A stretch of 64,000 nucleotides of DNA from Sporocytophaga myxococcoides DSM 11118 (GCF_000426725.1 NZ_AUFX01000004.1:663075-727074); one strand, 5' to 3'. Positions 35,816-46,658 are shown, counted from the first letter of the stretch. Notes: generated from the letters alone by a model not told the origin. Numbers and translations are program-made.

Positions 35816-36961
35816 ATGAATTCTTTGTTGAAAAGAATCTTTATTATTTTTCTCCTGCAAGTTTCTTTTGCTTCCTCGCTGTTAGCGGGAGGTCCGAAAA
35901 AAATAGCCAAAATAAACAGAAGCTTATGGCCGTATCAGATTAACTCTGTTTACGAATTCGATTTTGCATCAAGGATGGAAATGCTTGTTTTGATCAATGT
36001 TCTGGACGATCAGGATAAATGCAATCATATTGATTCCCTCAAGAAATACCTCGGATTAGAGAAAGTTGCTATAGAGTCTGTTAATAAATGGAAAGAGCAG
36101 ACAAAAGAAATTTTACAAACGAATTTCAAAAGTCTCACACCTGCGGGAAAACATGATTTTGTTGTAATTCCTACACCTATTTCCTGGATGGGATTAGTGA
36201 ACTCATCCAAACAACAGGAGAAGGCCATGCCGGATAACCTTAAAGCTTGGTACACTGAAGCAAAGGAGTTTTATAATAGTTATGTATATGAGCAAATGCG
36301 ACTTGCTGCACTTTTTCCCCGCACAACAAGTGAAATATTGAATCTGGATACAGATGAAATTAATGGGAATAATTTTGGAGACAAGCAGTTCTTACTCACA
36401 TTTGATGACGGTCCCACTCACGTTAATGGTAATACTGATAAACTCATTTCTACTCTGAGACAAAATAATATCAATGGAGTATTTTTCGTATTAGGCGATA
36501 TGTTTTATGCAAGAAGAAAGGTTACTTCTGATGATAGACTAAAAGCTTTATATGGAAAAAATATTGTCGGTTCACATGGTAAAGTTCATAAGTCTCACCA
36601 GAAGTATCCTGAATGGAAGTCTTCCATTTCATTTACTGCTAACATTATCGACAGTGTTATACCTGAAAGAAAGAAGAGCATGTACTTTCGGCCTCCTTAT
36701 GGACAAAGAACACAGGAGGTGATAAATTTTCTTGAGCAGAATAATTCTAAGGTTATGTTATGGAATATAGACTCACAGGACTGGAATGCAAAGATCTCTT
36801 CCAGTGAGGTTGCAGATAGAATAATAACCCTTATGCTTGTTTGGAGAAAAGGCATTTTATTGTTTCACGACATACATCCGAAAGCAAATCAAGCATTGCC
36901 TTTGATCTGGAAGCAATTAAATAAAGCAGGTGTTACCTGGCTTGATCCCAATAGTCTTTAA
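35816..36961 (+). CDS. Polysaccharide deacetylase (NodB-type), secreted
   Basis: A 381-residue CE4-type deacetylase with a signal peptide (FIIFLLQVSFASSLLAGG). The N-terminal 170 residues have no recognised domain. The NodB domain shows all motifs: TFDDGPTH (motif 1), GSHGKVHKSHQKYP (metal-binding His), MYFRPPYGQRTQEV (motif 3), WNIDSQDWN (motif 4) and ILLFHDIHP (motif 5). It probably removes acetyl groups from peptidoglycan, chitin or an exopolysaccharide. It is the last housekeeping-type gene before the large modular array. Confidence 0.88.
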   Translation: MNSLLKRIFIIFLLQVSFASSLLAGGPKKIAKINRSLWPYQINSVYEFDFASRMEMLVLINVLDDQDKCNHIDSLKKYLGLEKVAIESVNKWKEQTKEILQTNFKSLTPAGKHDFVVIPTPISWMGLVNSSKQQEKAMPDNLKAWYTEAKEFYNSYVYEQMRLAALFPRTTSEILNLDTDEINGNNFGDKQFLLTFDDGPTHVNGNTDKLISTLRQNNINGVFFVLGDMFYARRKVTSDDRLKALYGKNIVGSHGKVHKSHQKYPEWKSSISFTANIIDSVIPERKKSMYFRPPYGQRTQEVINFLEQNNSKVMLWNIDSQDWNAKISSSEVADRIITLMLVWRKGILLFHDIHPKANQALPLIWKQLNKAGVTWLDPNSL

Positions 36962-37313
36962 GAATCATCTTTTATGTGAAAGATATCTCATTTCATCCAC
37001 AAACTAAAAAATACCCGAGGCCCTCAGATTACTTCTAATTGGCCCCAAAATTCACAGTTTTTATTTAATTATTAGCCTTTGATAATCAGAAGGTTTTAAG
37101 GTGTCATATTAGTCGTTGACGATAAAATCTGAAATATGTGTCAAAGTTTTTCTAATTCCCTCCATAAATTGATACATTAGAGATCAGTTACTTATATTTT
37201 GAAATCGAAGCAGAGGGCTAATTTTTTGAAACATTGACATTTTTGGTATGGTTAACCTGTTTCTTGATTGCTCTCGCTTTTGTATAAATTTTTAATAGAA
37301 AAATTGCTCAGTT
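36962..37313. other. Intergenic region before the first eCIS_core gene, no gene seen
   Basis: About 350 bp of AT-rich sequence with no coding frame of note. A TTG followed about 21 bases later by TATATTTTG (37169-37201) is promoter-like but not a clean match to the Bacteroidota consensus. Nothing else recognisable. Confidence 0.5.
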
Positions 37314-40300
37314 ATGGGGGAATTTTTAAACAGAAGTCGTCAGAACTCCGATAGAAAACAAAATCTTCATCATACTCAGCAAGCCCAAACCAATGGCCAC
37401 GAGCAAAAGCTTGTTCAAAAAGCAGAGGCAGGTCCGGAACAGGAGACATTATCAGAGTCTCCACTAGCAGAGGTGCTTCAGCGAAAATGGGATGGGGATG
37501 AGGGTGGAGAAGACAAGAATAAACCTCGTGGTCCTGTTCCACAAATGCGGGAGGAAGAAGAGGAGCCGGTTCAAAGGTATGGTCCTGTGCCATTACAACT
37601 TCAGACTGATTTAGAGGAGGAGCCTGTACAGCGCTATGGTCCAGTGCCCATACAGTTACAGGAATCAGAAGAAGAACCTGTTCAGCGTAAAGGTCCTGTT
37701 CCATCAATGAACCATTCGGAAGAGGCTTCTCAAAACGACTATACTTCATCATCTGACAAGATGCCAGCGTTAATACAAAAGAAAATGGAGTCATCTTTTG
37801 GAGAGGATTTTTCTGATGTAAACATTCACAAGAATTCATCACAATCAAAAGACCTTAACGCATATGCCTATACACAAGGCAATGATATACACTTTGCTCC
37901 CGGCAAGTATAATCCTGAATCACAGAAAGGTCAAGAGCTCCTTGGCCATGAACTAACTCATGTTGTTCAGCAGCGTGAAGGAAGGGTACAGCCAACCGTT
38001 CAGAAGAAAGGAGTAAATATCAATGATGATGAAGGACTGGAGAAAGAGGCTGATGAAATGGGAGAAAAAGCAGCAAAGGGGGAAAAGACAGCAAAAGTTG
38101 GAGCTGTGGCACCAGCCTCATCTTCTGAAGATAGTCCTGTACAAAGGTTTGAAGCACCCGGTCATGAGGCTGCTGAAAGAAGGGCTCTAACAGAAAAGAG
38201 GACAGACGGACAGGAGTTTAGCAATGAAGAGGTGTCCATGACTTATTTCGGAAACTGGATGAGAGATATGAATCAGGTTATGGTGCCGGCTTTTGCAGAT
38301 GCCATTGGTAATGATGGAGCCTTTGCCCTTATCAAGATTCTGGCCCTTAAGAAGTTTGGAAGAGAGATTAATCCTGAACTATTTGGGTATTATATTCCAT
38401 CAGAGCATATAGATAACCCTGCAGGTCAAGTACCAGGTGCTGATTATTTTACATCTGCTCCTGCAGTAAGCAGTAATCTTAATAATTCTGGAGAAAAAGA
38501 CAGATTTGGAACAGAGAAGTATCCCGAAAGGCCAAGTGAATATGTCACTTCTCAGGAGAACACAGATCCACTTACAGGATCGGTTTTAGGTGCGAATATT
38601 TTCTCTGTGGATGACAGTGGGGTGATGGCTTATATCAGGAGAACCAATATGCACGTGGAAAAAAGACTTGAGCTTGCTGCATTAAAAGGCAGGTCATCTG
38701 AAGGACTTGTACATTTTGGAGCAGCTATGCATGCTGTAGAAGACTTGTTTGCTCATTCCAATTATATTGAGATTGCATTGAATAAAATTCTTCAGGAAAA
38801 TCCTCCGATCAAAGATGATGGATCTCCCGGCGTGCTTCCGGAGCTTAAAGGAGAGGAGCGCCAGGTACAAACGCTTTCTTCTAAAACAGCAGATGGAAAA
38901 CCAACATTGGTAACAGGTACTTTTACCAGTCTGGATACACTTGAGTCTGTTGGAAGTGAAGGTGTTAAAATGCTGAGAATGGGACTTGCTCCTGCCGGAT
39001 CTGAAGGAGAAAGAAAGGCTCAGGAAGCACTAGTGAGCGCTTCTCTGAAAAAAATGGATGCACTAAAATCAAATCCTGCGTTAAGGGCTAAAATGGTAAA
39101 GGCTATTGAGGGAGCCCAAATCCCCATTATTTCAGGGCTTGGGAAAGATAATATCGACACGGTTGTTAAATCCGGCAATGTAAGTGACCTTTATGAACTC
39201 ATCAGACAAATAAACAAGTATGTTCCGGTGCTTGATATTCTTGCTCCAGTACACAATGCAATTGTAGCAACAATAAATACTACGGTACTTAAGCCTACAT
39301 CCGACAGAATAGAGAGTCAGATGCTTGGTGTAAAAGTTCAGGATACTCCACTGTACAAAGGACAAAAAGAGGTGAATGAAATTGTAAATGCTGGAGGAAA
39401 TAAGTTTAGTCCAATGCAGGAAATGACAGCATCGATAACCGGAGAAGCTCCTGATCCAAAGAAGAATCTTGCAGATGCCCAGAAACGTCAAGCACTTCTG
39501 AATAACACACCATCAAAGGTACTAGCAAATGCATCACATTCACAGTTAGCAAAGGATCATACAAATAGTATATTCTTCGGACTGGCCTTTAAGCTGGCAG
39601 TAGAAGCGGATAAGAAACTGCGGGATAAAATGCTTGCAGTGTGGTCCGGGTCTCCGCAAGTAAAAGACCCACATGTAGAAGAAGCCAAGACCTTCAGAGA
39701 AGAAGAAGCAAAAAGAGCCAAAGACGATAGTTTCTTTAGTCCCGTGAAAAACTGGCTTGCTCCTGAAGCCAGTGATAATGTGAAGATGGCTGAAGCGAGA
39801 TCTAAACAGGATTCTGTATCTTTAAAATATGGAAAAGAAGTTTATAATGAAGGTAAAAAACCTGGTCAGGAGTATAATCTTCAGGAAATGCGAGATGATT
39901 CTGCCAACAGGATTTTAGCGATATCTTCAACAATAAAAGGAATCGCAAATGCTCCGGGCAGTGCATCAAAATCCATTGGTGAGCTAAAGAAAGCTATGGG
40001 GAATAATAAGATTGATAACGCTGATGCAAATAAGTTTTTGGATAAGTCAATGTCAGAAACGGCAAGTGCTCAGAATACTGTTGATGCAAATTCACTCGTG
40101 AAAGAGTTAATAAAATCTTCTGACGATTTTGCAGGATGCGCACAATTAGTAAGGACTGCTGATACTTTGCAAAAGAGAGAAAATGCTTATAAAATGTTGG
40201 GGCAGGCTAAGGTTAAACTTATTCAGGTAATTAAGGTGATAGCAGCGAGTAAAGATAGAGATACTTTTGGGTTACCTGCCTTTGCATCCTTGTTAGTATT

Positions 40301-40634
40301 GATTGACAGAGAGATGGCTGTGGTTGCTCCCGCCTATACAACAGAGCAACTGCGGCTATTGAACGATCCAAATCCATCCAAAGCGTTACAGAATTCAATA
40401 ATAACGCTTCCATCTCTTTCCAGAGTGGATTCATTACCAGTTAATGACAGCCAAAAACAAGCAATCAAAGATCTGTTGCAAACATCAAGAGAAATAATAG
40501 ATCATCCTTTTGATTCTACCTGGTGGAAGCAACACGTCATCAGTTTTATAAGTCAGCATCATGACCAAATTTTGGAGGAAATTAAAGCAAGAAACGCTGG
40601 TTATGCTAACTTTGGGGGCGAGCATCATCATTAA
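37314..40634 (+). CDS. eCIS_core (DUF4157) modular protein 1 with HET-C-like cargo domain
   Basis: A 1106-residue protein without a Sec signal peptide. Residues 1-70 are a polar leader ([20 protein letters not shown], then [19 protein letters not shown]). Residues 72-130 hold one RGPVP and three copies of EEPVQR[YK]GPVP. Residues about 150-256 are the eCIS_core domain with [13 protein letters not shown] and the HExxH motif HELTH (212-216), ending [14 protein letters not shown]. After a short linker the cargo begins: [16 protein letters not shown] (310-325) and [17 protein letters not shown] (467-483) resemble the fungal HET-C heterokaryon-incompatibility family, which has bacterial members. 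The C-terminal 550 residues are helical and unrecognised, ending in an HHH tail. The next gene starts 18 bp downstream and encodes an exported WG-repeat protein, a candidate partner. Effector function is inferred. Confidence 0.85.
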   Translation: MGEFLNRSRQNSDRKQNLHHTQQAQTNGHEQKLVQKAEAGPEQETLSESPLAEVLQRKWDGDEGGEDKNKPRGPVPQMREEEEEPVQRYGPVPLQLQTDLEEEPVQRYGPVPIQLQESEEEPVQRKGPVPSMNHSEEASQNDYTSSSDKMPALIQKKMESSFGEDFSDVNIHKNSSQSKDLNAYAYTQGNDIHFAPGKYNPESQKGQELLGHELTHVVQQREGRVQPTVQKKGVNINDDEGLEKEADEMGEKAAKGEKTAKVGAVAPASSSEDSPVQRFEAPGHEAAERRALTEKRTDGQEFSNEEVSMTYFGNWMRDMNQVMVPAFADAIGNDGAFALIKILALKKFGREINPELFGYYIPSEHIDNPAGQVPGADYFTSAPAVSSNLNNSGEKDRFGTEKYPERPSEYVTSQENTDPLTGSVLGANIFSVDDSGVMAYIRRTNMHVEKRLELAALKGRSSEGLVHFGAAMHAVEDLFAHSNYIEIALNKILQENPPIKDDGSPGVLPELKGEERQVQTLSSKTADGKPTLVTGTFTSLDTLESVGSEGVKMLRMGLAPAGSEGERKAQEALVSASLKKMDALKSNPALRAKMVKAIEGAQIPIISGLGKDNIDTVVKSGNVSDLYELIRQINKYVPVLDILAPVHNAIVATINTTVLKPTSDRIESQMLGVKVQDTPLYKGQKEVNEIVNAGGNKFSPMQEMTASITGEAPDPKKNLADAQKRQALLNNTPSKVLANASHSQLAKDHTNSIFFGLAFKLAVEADKKLRDKMLAVWSGSPQVKDPHVEEAKTFREEEAKRAKDDSFFSPVKNWLAPEASDNVKMAEARSKQDSVSLKYGKEVYNEGKKPGQEYNLQEMRDDSANRILAISSTIKGIANAPGSASKSIGELKKAMGNNKIDNADANKFLDKSMSETASAQNTVDANSLVKELIKSSDDFAGCAQLVRTADTLQKRENAYKMLGQAKVKLIQVIKVIAASKDRDTFGLPAFASLLVLIDREMAVVAPAYTTEQLRLLNDPNPSKALQNSIITLPSLSRVDSLPVNDSQKQAIKDLLQTSREIIDHPFDSTWWKQHVISFISQHHDQILEEIKARNAGYANFGGEHHH
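37527..37703 (+). repeat. Acidic VQR-x-GPVP repeats of protein 1
   Basis: Coding repeats for residues 72-130: RGPVP, then [22 protein letters not shown] and [11 protein letters not shown], spaced 18-19 residues apart. The same unit recurs in the three other large array proteins. Confidence 0.9.
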
Positions 40635-40652
40635 TAATTTGTAATAGAGTTC

Positions 40653-41987
40653 ATGAGGAATTTTGTATTTCTGGTTTTTTTAATAGGTCAAGTATTGCAT
40701 GTCATGGGACAGAAGTCAAACATTGATACTTTGACTCGTTTTAGGGTTAATAAGAAAGCTGGAGTAATTGACAACAAAGGGAATGTAATAGTAAAGCCAA
40801 TATATGATCTTCTAGTTCTTTCCTGCAGAGACAGCTTGATTGCGGTTACAAAGAATGAAAGAGATGGTTTTATAGACAGAAATGGAAAAGTCGTGATACC
40901 ACTTATCTATAAATTTGCTTTTTCATTTCATAATGGACTTTCATTGGTCCAGGACACCATTGGGAATTCAGGTTTTATAGACGAACGGGGAAAGGTTAGA
41001 ATTCCATTAATTTACGGTGCATTTACTTTTGATTCTTTCAAAAGTATTTATTCTTCAGGGTTAATACGAAAGGCGACTGACATGATGTTTGGCTATGTGG
41101 ATAGCTATGATAAAACAGTTATTCCTTATGAGTATGAAGAGGCAGAAGTATTTTTAGATAATAATGCCATTGTAGGTAAGAAGGATCAATGGTCGATAGT
41201 GCTGTATGGCACAATTAATAAAAATAACCAGGTTCAGATTCCTCTGGAGTACAACTATCTCGAATATCAGTACAACGGTCTTTATTTTGCCGGTAAGTTT
41301 TTCAACTTTGGTAAACCAGATTATCACTATGCGATGGGCTGTGTAAATAGCAGGAATGAAATAGTCGTACCATTTAAATATGACTCCATTCAGTTAAGAC
41401 AAAAGCATTTGTATATCAAAGGCAATGAATGCCATGAGCTGGAGCTTGAAAACTATATAGCTTGTAACATAAGAGAGGAAGGCTGGCGTATTGTTGATAT
41501 AAGAAATGGAAAAGAAACAGCATGCTGTTATAAAGACGTTGGCGAGGTCAAAGGCGGTTATCTTGAAGTTATGAATGATAAATGGGGTTTGGTTGATAGC
41601 CTTGGAAACATGAAGATCTCATTGATATATGACTTTGTTCAGATTTATGATGATGCAGTTGTTGCAGTAAGAAAGAATAATAAGTGGGCTTACTTTAAAA
41701 CAGATGGAACGAAGACTGCTGACTTTGTCTATGATTATGTAACAGAGTTCAGATTAGGTTATGCACTTGTTAAACAAAATGGAAAGTTCCATCTGATAGA
41801 CAGAACAGGAAAATTAAAGCTTGCTAATTATCCGATGGATGTAAAAGAAGGAGCGTACATTCATCATCCTGTTCAGGGCAACAATACTTTGTTGTTTTGT
41901 AAGAAAGGTAAATATGGTTTAATGAACATGGAAGGTAAGATTATCTTTCCTGCAAAATCAGAAGAGGCTATACTGTTTGTGCGCTGA
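40653..41987 (+). CDS. Exported WG-repeat protein, candidate partner of protein 1
   Basis: A 444-residue protein with a signal peptide (MRNFVFLVFLIGQVLHVMG, cleavage before QKS) and no lipobox. The mature part is built almost wholly of about ten WG/KWG-type beta repeats, for example GVIDNKGNVIVKPIYD, GFIDRNGKVVIPLIYK, GFIDERGKVRIPLIYG, GLVDSLGNMKISLIYD and GLMNMEGKIIFP. WG repeats form interaction surfaces. It starts 18 bp after the HET-C-like gene and is probably co-transcribed, so it could be its immunity or accessory protein. This is inference from position and export. Confidence 0.85.
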   Translation: MRNFVFLVFLIGQVLHVMGQKSNIDTLTRFRVNKKAGVIDNKGNVIVKPIYDLLVLSCRDSLIAVTKNERDGFIDRNGKVVIPLIYKFAFSFHNGLSLVQDTIGNSGFIDERGKVRIPLIYGAFTFDSFKSIYSSGLIRKATDMMFGYVDSYDKTVIPYEYEEAEVFLDNNAIVGKKDQWSIVLYGTINKNNQVQIPLEYNYLEYQYNGLYFAGKFFNFGKPDYHYAMGCVNSRNEIVVPFKYDSIQLRQKHLYIKGNECHELELENYIACNIREEGWRIVDIRNGKETACCYKDVGEVKGGYLEVMNDKWGLVDSLGNMKISLIYDFVQIYDDAVVAVRKNNKWAYFKTDGTKTADFVYDYVTEFRLGYALVKQNGKFHLIDRTGKLKLANYPMDVKEGAYIHHPVQGNNTLLFCKKGKYGLMNMEGKIIFPAKSEEAILFVR

Positions 41988-42292
41988 TTTTTTTGATGAT
42001 TAAACGTTTTAAACTGAAAAACGTTTTTATAACGAATATCATCATTCATAATTGATACACATATACCAATGGTATATACCAGTTCGAGATATATAAAATT
42101 AATTTTACTTTGACAGTTGTTGGTATGTGTTAGTTTTCTGCAATAACAAATATTTGTTTTCAAATGAATTCCAGGATGTTGGATGTTGTATAAAAAATCA
42201 AGCAGGTATAATATCAGAAATTTGAAAAGATTAGTTTATATTTATTTTTAAGAGAAGAAAGTTTTTTCAATTAGTTTTTACCAGAGTTAGTT
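41988..42292. other. Intergenic region before eCIS_core gene 2: hairpin and leader related to that of gene 3
   Basis: It contains a terminator-like hairpin (42002-42026) and a segment (about 42160-42292) that resembles the sequence before gene 3 (about 47375-47512): both have CAAATGAAT, then GGATGT, then AGTTTTTTCA and TAGTTTTTA just before the start codon. No coding frame. Confidence 0.6.
42002..42030 (+). terminator. AT-rich terminator-like hairpin after the WG-repeat gene
   Basis: AAACGTTTT / AAAACGTTT, a perfect 9-bp stem with a 7-base loop, followed by TTAT. It lies 15 bp after the stop of the WG-repeat gene. Weak GC content lowers confidence. Confidence 0.55.
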
Positions 42293-45200
42293 ATGGGTGA
42301 TTTTTTACATAAAAGTCTTCAGAACTCCGACAGAAATCAAAATCATCATCAGTCCAATCAGACCCAGACCAAGGGTTCTGAACAAAAACCCATTCAAAAA
42401 GCTGAGGCAGAAGCAGAGCATGAATCAATAACAGAATCACCTGTAGCAGAAGTGCTTCAAAGAAAATGGGATGGAGATGAAGGCGGAGAAGATAAGAATA
42501 AACCTCGTGGTCCAGTTCCACAAATGAGAGAGGAAGAGGAGGCACCAGTTCAAAGATATGGTCCGGTACCGATGCAGTTCAAGACGGATTTAGAGGAAGA
42601 ACCTGTCCAACGTAAAGGTCCTGTTCCGCCAATGAGTTCAGATGTGGAGGAACCTGTACAGCGTTATGGTCCGGTGCCAACGCAGTTACAGGAATCGGAG
42701 GAAGAAGAACCAGTTCAGCGAAAGGGCCCGGTTCCGTCTATAAACCATGGAGAAGGGATTTCACAAAACAACTCTAGCTCAGCATCCGGCAAGATGCCAT
42801 CTTTAATACAAAGAAAGATGGAGTCTTCTTTCGGACAAGATTTTTCTGATGTAAACATTCACAAAGATTCATCACAATCAAAAGAGCTTAATGCATATGC
42901 GCATACACAGGGCAATGATATCCACTTTGCTCCCGGTATGTATAACCCTGAATCGCAGAAAGGTCAGGAGTTGCTTGGTCATGAATTGACACATGTGGTT
43001 CAGCAGCGCGAAGGAAGAGTGCAGCCAACAGTTCAGAAGAAAGGCGTAAACATCAATGATGATGAAGGACTGGAGAAAGAGGCGGATGAAATGGGATCAA
43101 AAGCTGCGAAGGGGGTGGAGACCGGGACTGTTCAAAGGGCTACGGGAGACGGTGTGCAGCTCAAGGCTTTAGAAGCAGATAAGGTAGATGCCTATTTCAA
43201 AGACTATGAAAAGTTTGCTCAGGATCAGCTGGATCACTGGTATTCAAAAAAGACAATTGCAGATGATAAGAAGCTGACAGGTGCAATGTTTTCAAAGGCT
43301 GCGAAAAAAGTTTATGATGAGAAAAAAGATCTAAGCTTTGTGGTACCTGTTGAATACGCACTTGCACAGGCAAGACTTGAAGGGGGTTTGATGGGCAAGG
43401 AACGGACAGAAGGGAACATATTCAATGTCGGTGCATTTGACAGTGGAGTCACATCGACGGAGCAAGGCATCAATGATAAGGAAAAAGGATTTGATGCTTA
43501 TTACAAGCTTATGTCAGATAGTTTCCTCAATAATAAAACAGCTGACACATTGCTTGAGAATGGCAATTTCACAACAAAGAGCGGAGGTGTATACGCGACT
43601 AACCCTTTCTACGAAATTGAAATTAAGGCAGAAATTGGTCTGATGCATTACAGAGATTCTGAGTATGCATTATCCGGAACTGTAGGAAAAGGAAAGAAGA
43701 ATGAAGCTCATGATGTAGAAATTGTTGGGGGATTATTAGCACAGCTGGGCTACATAACAAAGGATAAGGTAAAAGATACCGATGCCGTTTGTGCTGCTAT
43801 CCTTGAATTCCAGACAAAAGAGCTAGCCCCGGAAGACGAAGAATGGTTTAAAAAACGAATGGACCTTGTGACGAATGCGACGGACAAGGAAAATATGAAT
43901 ATTAAGCTGAAGAATAATAAAGATGGTATAGTTGGCAAAGAGGGAACCACAATAGGATTGCTATACTTCAAAACAATTCTTAGCAGTAAAATTCCGGATT
44001 TAAAGGGCAGTGAAGGTACAAAAGAAGAAAATACTGCTGTTGAAACCGTTGTGAATAATGCCTCCGTAGTAAGCACACCTTCTGCGGAAAGCAGCGCAAC
44101 TCCGGCGACACCATCAGATGTGAAAGTCGGAGTGAAGGATGGGCAGCCTGTTGGTAGCAAATCAGATATCATTAAGATACAGAAATCATTAAAAGCTCTG
44201 GGCTATTACCATGGAACTGCTGATGGCTTTATTACAAGAAAAGATGGTTCAGAAAGCGATACCGTTAAGGCTATTAAAAAATTCCAGAAAGATCATCAAC
44301 TTTCTGAAAGTGGTAATATTGATGCAGGCACGGATGCAGAAATTGTAAAAGCTGTTGCTGCATTGCCTGCTGCTCCTGCTGTTACAACTCCTAAGGTAAA
44401 GGCAGCAACTAAAACCACACCAGCTACAAAAACCAATACAAACAAGCCAGCGGTTAAACCAGAGGCAGTGCCAGCAAAAAGTGCAGAGCAGATCTATAAG
44501 TTACATGGAGGAGAGATGCTGGCAATAGGTAAAGAGATGCTTACGGTATCAAAATCAAATCCTGGACTTGTTATTAAGATGCTTGATTATCTCAGCTGGT
44601 ATGAAAAAGATAATCTTGCATATAATCTTAGCTCTCATCTTTCAGAATCGGATCTTTCTTCTATAGATAAGAAACTTGTTCAAAGGCTTTATAATGAACT
44701 TGACTCGGGATATACAAGTGATGCAGAGCAGAAGCAGCTAGATAAGCTGAATAAGTTTTTACCAAAAGCTGAAGTAGCAAAAGAAGTAGTTAAGGAAACT
44801 AAAAAGGAGACTAAGCCTAAAGTTCAAAATTCCAGTCTTGAAATTAGTGGAAGTGTAGGTAAAGGAGGAGACAATAAAGCCAAGGATGTGCTTAAGATTC
44901 AAGGCTTTCTTGTGAACTTTAATTATCTGGCATCTTCATCTGAAGAAATTACAGCTGTAAAAACATCGAATACCCAAAACCCTGAAACGAGGATTGATGA
45001 TAAGAATCTGAAAGATACAATCGAGGCGATTAAGCAGTATCAGAAGTATGGTGCAACCACCAGCGCGTCTGTTGCATCTCAGGACGGTAAGATTTCTAAG
45101 GATAAGTATACTCACACTTCAATGAAAGAGATGAACAGAATTTATAATCAGTATAATGATCAGAAATTCGAAGGAGTAATAGCTAATGTTCTTTCAGATA

Positions 45201-45868
45201 GTCAGTGGAGAACGCAGTTCAGATATGGGTATAATTACAGAAATGGAGAAGACAGCAAGGAAAAGGAATACATAGATTTTGTAAAAGAAACAACAGGCTA
45301 TGATGATCCGGCAGATTTACATAAAGCTTCTAATGATAAAATTAACAAGGTGAAGAATGAATTTGAAGGAGCAACATGGTGGGATACTGAGGGCGTTAAA
45401 GATAGTTCAATCAGAACAAGTCAAAAAGCAAGAGAAGCAAAACCAAACTATGTCTGTTGCTGGGATACTGCAAAGCTGATGCTTGGTTTCAGCGGAGCAA
45501 CAGAAAAAGGAGATAATCATAAGGTTCAAACTTTTGTGAAAGATTCTCAAAGCGGGAAGTTTACCAATCAGGCAGAGCTTGGAGTAAAGTACATCGACGC
45601 TCAGTTGAAGAGTGGCAAGGCTGTGTTTGTTGGAATCGAAAAAGGAGCTGACAAAACTATTAATGAAGGAACCACTGACCATTATATTATTATTGTTGGA
45701 AAAGGGAAAGATGGTGACAAATGGTACTATAATTATTTTGATCCAGGAACAGTAAATAAAGCAAATGGGTACAACAAAGATAAGAATAGGCTTTATATTG
45801 GAAGTGACAAGAAAACTGTTGAAAATGGGAAAACGAAACTATCGCAAATAAGAGTAAATAATGAATAA
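42293..45868 (+). CDS. eCIS_core modular protein 2: glucosaminidase-like, PG-binding and papain-fold-like domains
   Basis: A 1191-residue protein without a Sec signal. Leader 1-70 with [18 protein letters not shown]-x-GPVP repeats 72-148 (one RGPVP plus four full units); eCIS_core about 168-274 with HELTH at 230-234. Cargo follows: a glucosaminidase-like domain (about 295-460: [10 protein letters not shown] with candidate catalytic Glu363, [27 protein letters not shown]); a peptidoglycan-binding-like domain ([20 protein letters not shown]); a Pro/Thr/Lys linker; a helical domain ([12 protein letters not shown] to [10 protein letters not shown]); a second PG-binding-like domain ([20 protein letters not shown]); and a C-terminal domain with [10 protein letters not shown] (Cys1055/1056), DHYIIIVG (His1130) and YNYFDPG (Asp1150), a papain-like triad order. 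The downstream lipoprotein gene overlaps its stop by 8 bases. Likely a wall-targeting effector, by inference. Confidence 0.85.
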   Translation: MGDFLHKSLQNSDRNQNHHQSNQTQTKGSEQKPIQKAEAEAEHESITESPVAEVLQRKWDGDEGGEDKNKPRGPVPQMREEEEAPVQRYGPVPMQFKTDLEEEPVQRKGPVPPMSSDVEEPVQRYGPVPTQLQESEEEEPVQRKGPVPSINHGEGISQNNSSSASGKMPSLIQRKMESSFGQDFSDVNIHKDSSQSKELNAYAHTQGNDIHFAPGMYNPESQKGQELLGHELTHVVQQREGRVQPTVQKKGVNINDDEGLEKEADEMGSKAAKGVETGTVQRATGDGVQLKALEADKVDAYFKDYEKFAQDQLDHWYSKKTIADDKKLTGAMFSKAAKKVYDEKKDLSFVVPVEYALAQARLEGGLMGKERTEGNIFNVGAFDSGVTSTEQGINDKEKGFDAYYKLMSDSFLNNKTADTLLENGNFTTKSGGVYATNPFYEIEIKAEIGLMHYRDSEYALSGTVGKGKKNEAHDVEIVGGLLAQLGYITKDKVKDTDAVCAAILEFQTKELAPEDEEWFKKRMDLVTNATDKENMNIKLKNNKDGIVGKEGTTIGLLYFKTILSSKIPDLKGSEGTKEENTAVETVVNNASVVSTPSAESSATPATPSDVKVGVKDGQPVGSKSDIIKIQKSLKALGYYHGTADGFITRKDGSESDTVKAIKKFQKDHQLSESGNIDAGTDAEIVKAVAALPAAPAVTTPKVKAATKTTPATKTNTNKPAVKPEAVPAKSAEQIYKLHGGEMLAIGKEMLTVSKSNPGLVIKMLDYLSWYEKDNLAYNLSSHLSESDLSSIDKKLVQRLYNELDSGYTSDAEQKQLDKLNKFLPKAEVAKEVVKETKKETKPKVQNSSLEISGSVGKGGDNKAKDVLKIQGFLVNFNYLASSSEEITAVKTSNTQNPETRIDDKNLKDTIEAIKQYQKYGATTSASVASQDGKISKDKYTHTSMKEMNRIYNQYNDQKFEGVIANVLSDSQWRTQFRYGYNYRNGEDSKEKEYIDFVKETTGYDDPADLHKASNDKINKVKNEFEGATWWDTEGVKDSSIRTSQKAREAKPNYVCCWDTAKLMLGFSGATEKGDNHKVQTFVKDSQSGKFTNQAELGVKYIDAQLKSGKAVFVGIEKGADKTINEGTTDHYIIIVGKGKDGDKWYYNYFDPGTVNKANGYNKDKNRLYIGSDKKTVENGKTKLSQIRVNNE
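42506..42736 (+). repeat. Acidic VQR-x-GPVP repeats of protein 2
   Basis: Coding repeats for residues 72-148: [37 protein letters not shown] and [11 protein letters not shown]. There is one more unit than in protein 1, so copy number varies between paralogues. Confidence 0.9.
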
Positions 45869-46658
45869 GAGAAAGAGCATAATGGCAGCATTACTTGCTA
45901 GCCTCGTATTTTGCACAGCATGCAAAAGCGTTCCTGAAAAAGAAAAAACAGAACAAGCAAAAGATTCAATACCGATGGCCACTCAAGGCAAGAGCGATAA
46001 AATCATTTCAATAAAAACCAAACAGGTTCAGTTTCCTGAGTTCTCTATACTGGGAGACTTTAAGGCAGAAGTTTCTTTTGACAAAGTAAAGATTGCAGAG
46101 GTTAAAGTTTTTTCATCTAATAACAACGTTTATACGGAGACAGGAAGAACAGTTTTAACATATACTGCAATTGGAAAATTGGAAAAAGAAATCCGCATTC
46201 ATTATGGTACAGAACCGTCAAAGGCGGACACTTTTCTGTATGAGAAGAACGATGAAGGATCACAAAGATCGGTTAAAGGTCCATATGAAACAGAAGTTGA
46301 ACAGGATGATAATGGGATGATAATGAAGCGGATTGACTTTTCTGGTGAATTTCGTGATCATGTTTTAAATTATTATTCAGTTAGCAGAGATCAAAAAGGA
46401 AATGAAGAAGGAGCTCTGTTGGTTGAGGTTATAGGAGAAGATGCTGAAGTAAAGAAAATTAAGTTTGAATATACAGAGTTTGATCAGAAGGGGAACTGGG
46501 TAAAAAGGAAACGATTGACGGAATCAGTTTTCTATAGTGACAAAGAATTTGATGATTTCTATTTCGGAAGAAAGGATATTACTCAATTGCACTTTCCGAT
46601 AACTTTTGCCGAAACCCCATACGAAACGATTGAAGAACGGGAGATTATTTATGAATAA
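45861..46658 (+). CDS. Lipoprotein overlapping eCIS_core gene 2, candidate immunity protein
   Basis: A 265-residue lipoprotein. The signal peptide [17 protein letters not shown] has the lipobox at Cys21, followed by a Lys/Glu/Gln-rich tether. The mature domain alternates strand-like segments ([44 protein letters not shown]), the last resembling the NxWxxxK pattern of small beta-sheet lipoproteins. The start lies inside the last codons of the large gene (8-base overlap), the tightest coupling in the array. Position and periplasmic location suit an immunity factor against a peptidoglycan-directed toxin. No named family recognised. Confidence 0.82.
   Translation: MNKRKSIMAALLASLVFCTACKSVPEKEKTEQAKDSIPMATQGKSDKIISIKTKQVQFPEFSILGDFKAEVSFDKVKIAEVKVFSSNNNVYTETGRTVLTYTAIGKLEKEIRIHYGTEPSKADTFLYEKNDEGSQRSVKGPYETEVEQDDNGMIMKRIDFSGEFRDHVLNYYSVSRDQKGNEEGALLVEVIGEDAEVKKIKFEYTEFDQKGNWVKRKRLTESVFYSDKEFDDFYFGRKDITQLHFPITFAETPYETIEEREIIYE

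Noticed and set aside
36962..37313. Integrase attachment site or tRNA-linked island border before the array
   Set aside because: No tRNA, direct repeat or integrase was seen here, so the island border cannot be supported.
37527..37703. CRISPR-like spacing of the GPVP-coding repeats
   Set aside because: The repeats are degenerate at DNA level, in frame and within one long coding sequence; there are no identical direct repeats with unique spacers and no cas genes.
37312..37848. 178-codon minus-strand frame opposite the repeat region of protein 1, with similar ones at 42291, 47466 and 56499
   Set aside because: All four are mirror images of the acidic GPVP repeats, which create long antisense frames by composition. 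The sense frames carry the leader and eCIS_core domain.
38010..38100. Treating the HELTH motif as proof that the proteins are active zinc proteases
   Set aside because: HExxH is present in all four, but the third ligand and activity cannot be judged from sequence reading alone; it is recorded only as a motif.
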